The notes below the pieces were generated by a model. The model worked only from the letters and a program-made list of their open reading frames with translations. It ran no database searches and was not told the DNA's origin. Shown one piece after another: positions 4,741 through 5,472 of a stretch of 5,472 nucleotides of DNA. The position numbers and the translations under genes were made by a program. This DNA comes from Candidatus Bathyarchaeota archaeon CG07_land_8_20_14_0_80_47_9 (lineage in GTDB: Archaea > Thermoproteota > Bathyarchaeia > Bathyarchaeales > Bathycorpusculaceae), in NCBI GenBank assembly GCA_002779555.1, contig PEWI01000142.1:1-5472 (forward strand), written 5' to 3'. Numbering within the stretch: position 1 is the stretch's first letter; every line of letters starts with the position of its first letter.

Positions 4741-4761
4741 AGTTTAAGGGTAAAGTTTTAG

Positions 4762-4780
4762 CCCCAAAACCCCAAAAATC
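4762..4780 (-). terminator. T/G-rich terminator candidate after the DUF4760-like gene
   Basis: Reading the minus strand downstream of the stop at 4820, the sequence becomes GATTTTTGGGGTTTTGGGG. T-runs of five and four separated by G-runs fit the T-rich archaeal termination signal. The assignment is by position and composition only. Confidence 0.35.
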
Positions 4781-4819
4781 CTAACTCTGATTGAAAGACC
4801 TGCCTGCAGAAACATTGCT

Positions 4820-5281
4820 CTAGTTTCGTTGATATCTTTTCATTTCATTGTAGAGATAATCAAATGAATCTGATTCGATTCCCTGTTCCTTTCTGTAGGC
4901 TTCATTCAATGGATCCAACTTCTCATACGCCGCTAAGACAGTTCTTTGTCCAATCAAGTCATCAATCAAGTCGATGTCTATGAGTTTTCTTTTTAGCAGC
5001 ATGCCAAGCTCTGCAAAAACCTGCAGTAATTGATTTATTTCTACTAAGCTGCCATACCTTTCCTTATAGTCGTCGACGCTCCCGATCTCTCTATCTTTGA
5101 CTTTGTCCAAAGCTTCTAGAAAATCCTTGCTACCAGTAAATGAATAGAGTCTGATTATGAGGTCCGTTTGTCTAAGCTTGGTCTGATGCTTAATCTGAAT
5201 AATGTAGTAGATGGCTGCAGCGAACACACCTGCAGAAGCAATGGCTATCGATATTGTCTGCAATGTCGATATGTCAATCAT
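4820..5281 (-). CDS. Membrane-anchored protein, DUF4760-like
   Basis: The 153-residue protein begins MIDISTLQTISIAIASAG with one hydrophobic helix at about residues 8-30, directly followed by YYIIQIKHQTKLRQTDLIIRLYSFTGSKDFLEAL. A short N-terminal anchor, a basic Q-KHQT-LRQTD segment and a helical cytoplasmic domain resemble proteins annotated as DUF4760, whose function is unknown. The rest is helical and charged (VDDYKERYGSLVEINQLLQVFAELGMLLKRKLIDIDLIDDLIG). The ATG at 5281 is preferred because GGTG lies six bases before it; GTG at 5290 would overlap that site. A TATA box lies near 5321, so it is probably transcribed alone. The gene is well supported and the family name is a moderate guess. 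Confidence 0.75.
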   Translation of the reverse strand: MIDISTLQTISIAIASAGVFAAAIYYIIQIKHQTKLRQTDLIIRLYSFTGSKDFLEALDKVKDREIGSVDDYKERYGSLVEINQLLQVFAELGMLLKRKLIDIDLIDDLIGQRTVLAAYEKLDPLNEAYRKEQGIESDSFDYLYNEMKRYQRN

Positions 5282-5287
5282 TCTAGA

Positions 5288-5291
5288 CACC
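5288..5291 (-). promoter_or_regulatory. Ribosome binding site that decides the DUF4760-like start
   Basis: On the minus strand GGTG is followed by six bases and then ATG 5281. The alternative start GTG at 5290 is part of this site, so it is unlikely to be used. Confidence 0.55.
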
Positions 5292-5317
5292 GATCAATGT
5301 AGTCTGTTTTAGTTCAG

Positions 5318-5325
5318 CTATAACT
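5318..5325 (-). promoter_or_regulatory. TATA box for the DUF4760-like gene
   Basis: On the minus strand the sequence reads GCAGAAAA then GTTATAG, an A-rich BRE-like stretch followed by a TATA-like box centred near 5321. Transcription would start near 5295, just before the GGTG ribosome binding site, giving a leader of about 15 bases. Confidence 0.5.
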
Positions 5326-5360
5326 TTTCTGCAAAACCAGAAATTGGTTAATAATGACTG

Positions 5361-5377
5361 ATAGAAGTTTCTTCTAT
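5361..5377. repeat. 7-bp perfect hairpin at the end of the edge gene
   Basis: ATAGAAG and CTTCTAT pair perfectly around a three-base loop. Imperfect pairing continues outward (TTAATAATGACTG, 5348-5360, with the ATGATCATTAA region). It overlaps the TAG (5376-5374) of the minus-strand hydrophobic frame, so it may help to end that transcript before the next promoter. Confidence 0.4.
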
Positions 5378-5472
5378 ATGATCATTAATACAACAAAAAT
5401 AACTGTGCCAATCATACAAATCATAAACAAAGCCCACAGACTCAGAGCCGCAAACAATCCCACCAATCTCGA
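5374..5472 (-). CDS. Hydrophobic C-terminus of a membrane protein, cut by the window edge
   Basis: The minus-strand frame is open from the window edge for 32 codons to a TAG at 5376-5374. Nearly all of it is a hydrophobic helix (LVGLFAALSLWALFMICMIG and on), typical of a last transmembrane segment. It ends 92 bases before the DUF4760-like gene on the same strand, with that gene's promoter in between. So little is visible that chance cannot be excluded: 32 open codons are not rare. No family can be named. Confidence 0.4.
   Translation of the reverse strand, partial: SRLVGLFAALSLWALFMICMIGTVIFVVLMII

Noticed and set aside
4762..4773. CCCCAAAACCCC, identical to a ciliate telomere unit
   Set aside because: A single copy with only two C-runs; more likely part of a T/G-rich terminator on the minus strand.
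1..5472. tRNA, rRNA or CRISPR array
   Set aside because: No T-arm/anticodon structure, no rRNA motif and no regularly spaced direct repeats were seen by eye on either strand.

Overview
The window looks like a piece of an archaeal chromosome, most likely from an uncultured anaerobic member of the Thermoproteota such as a Bathyarchaeia-type lineage. The evidence is TATA boxes about 25 bases upstream of expected transcription starts, Shine-Dalgarno sites of the GGTG/GGTGAT type, use of TTG and possibly CTG starts, and an MvhD-like hydrogenase/heterodisulfide reductase subunit. The lineage is an inference from style and cannot be proven from this sequence.

Left half (1 to about 2690). The plus strand is rich in G and T whichever strand is coding. 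It holds the 3' end of an MvhD-like gene that has lost its cluster cysteines. A convergent hicB-hicA toxin-antitoxin pair follows on the minus strand, and its hicA has no ATG, GTG or TTG start. Next is a coupled pair, a small HExxH putative zinc metalloprotease whose stop overlaps the start of a two-helix membrane protein. A broken AbiEii-like nucleotidyltransferase toxin relic with in-frame TAG codons comes after it, then a glyoxalase/VOC protein with a strong TATA box and a GGTGAT ribosome binding site.

Middle (2670 to about 3430). No convincing gene is present. The G/T bias ends here, hairpins and short repeats appear, and the minus strand carries broken open stretches that weakly recall a decayed transposon protein.

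Right half (3430 to 5472). A 30-residue lysine-rich protein has a good promoter and ribosome binding site. A Cys-rich minus-strand ORF and a 180-residue protein with an N-terminal VDDAGIGD motif (possibly an RNase H-like fold) diverge from a short intergenic region that contains a perfect 9-bp inverted repeat. After a gene-poor stretch, the minus strand encodes a membrane-anchored protein resembling DUF4760-type proteins and the hydrophobic C-terminus of another protein cut by the window edge. A 13-bp inverted repeat (3012-3024 and 4748-4760) brackets most of this block.

Overall this is an accessory-type region, with a toxin-antitoxin pair, a toxin relic and unknown small proteins next to the tail of an energy-metabolism gene. 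The items most worth a second look are the CTG-started hicA, the metalloprotease/membrane-protein pair, and the VDDAGIGD protein with its palindromic promoter.
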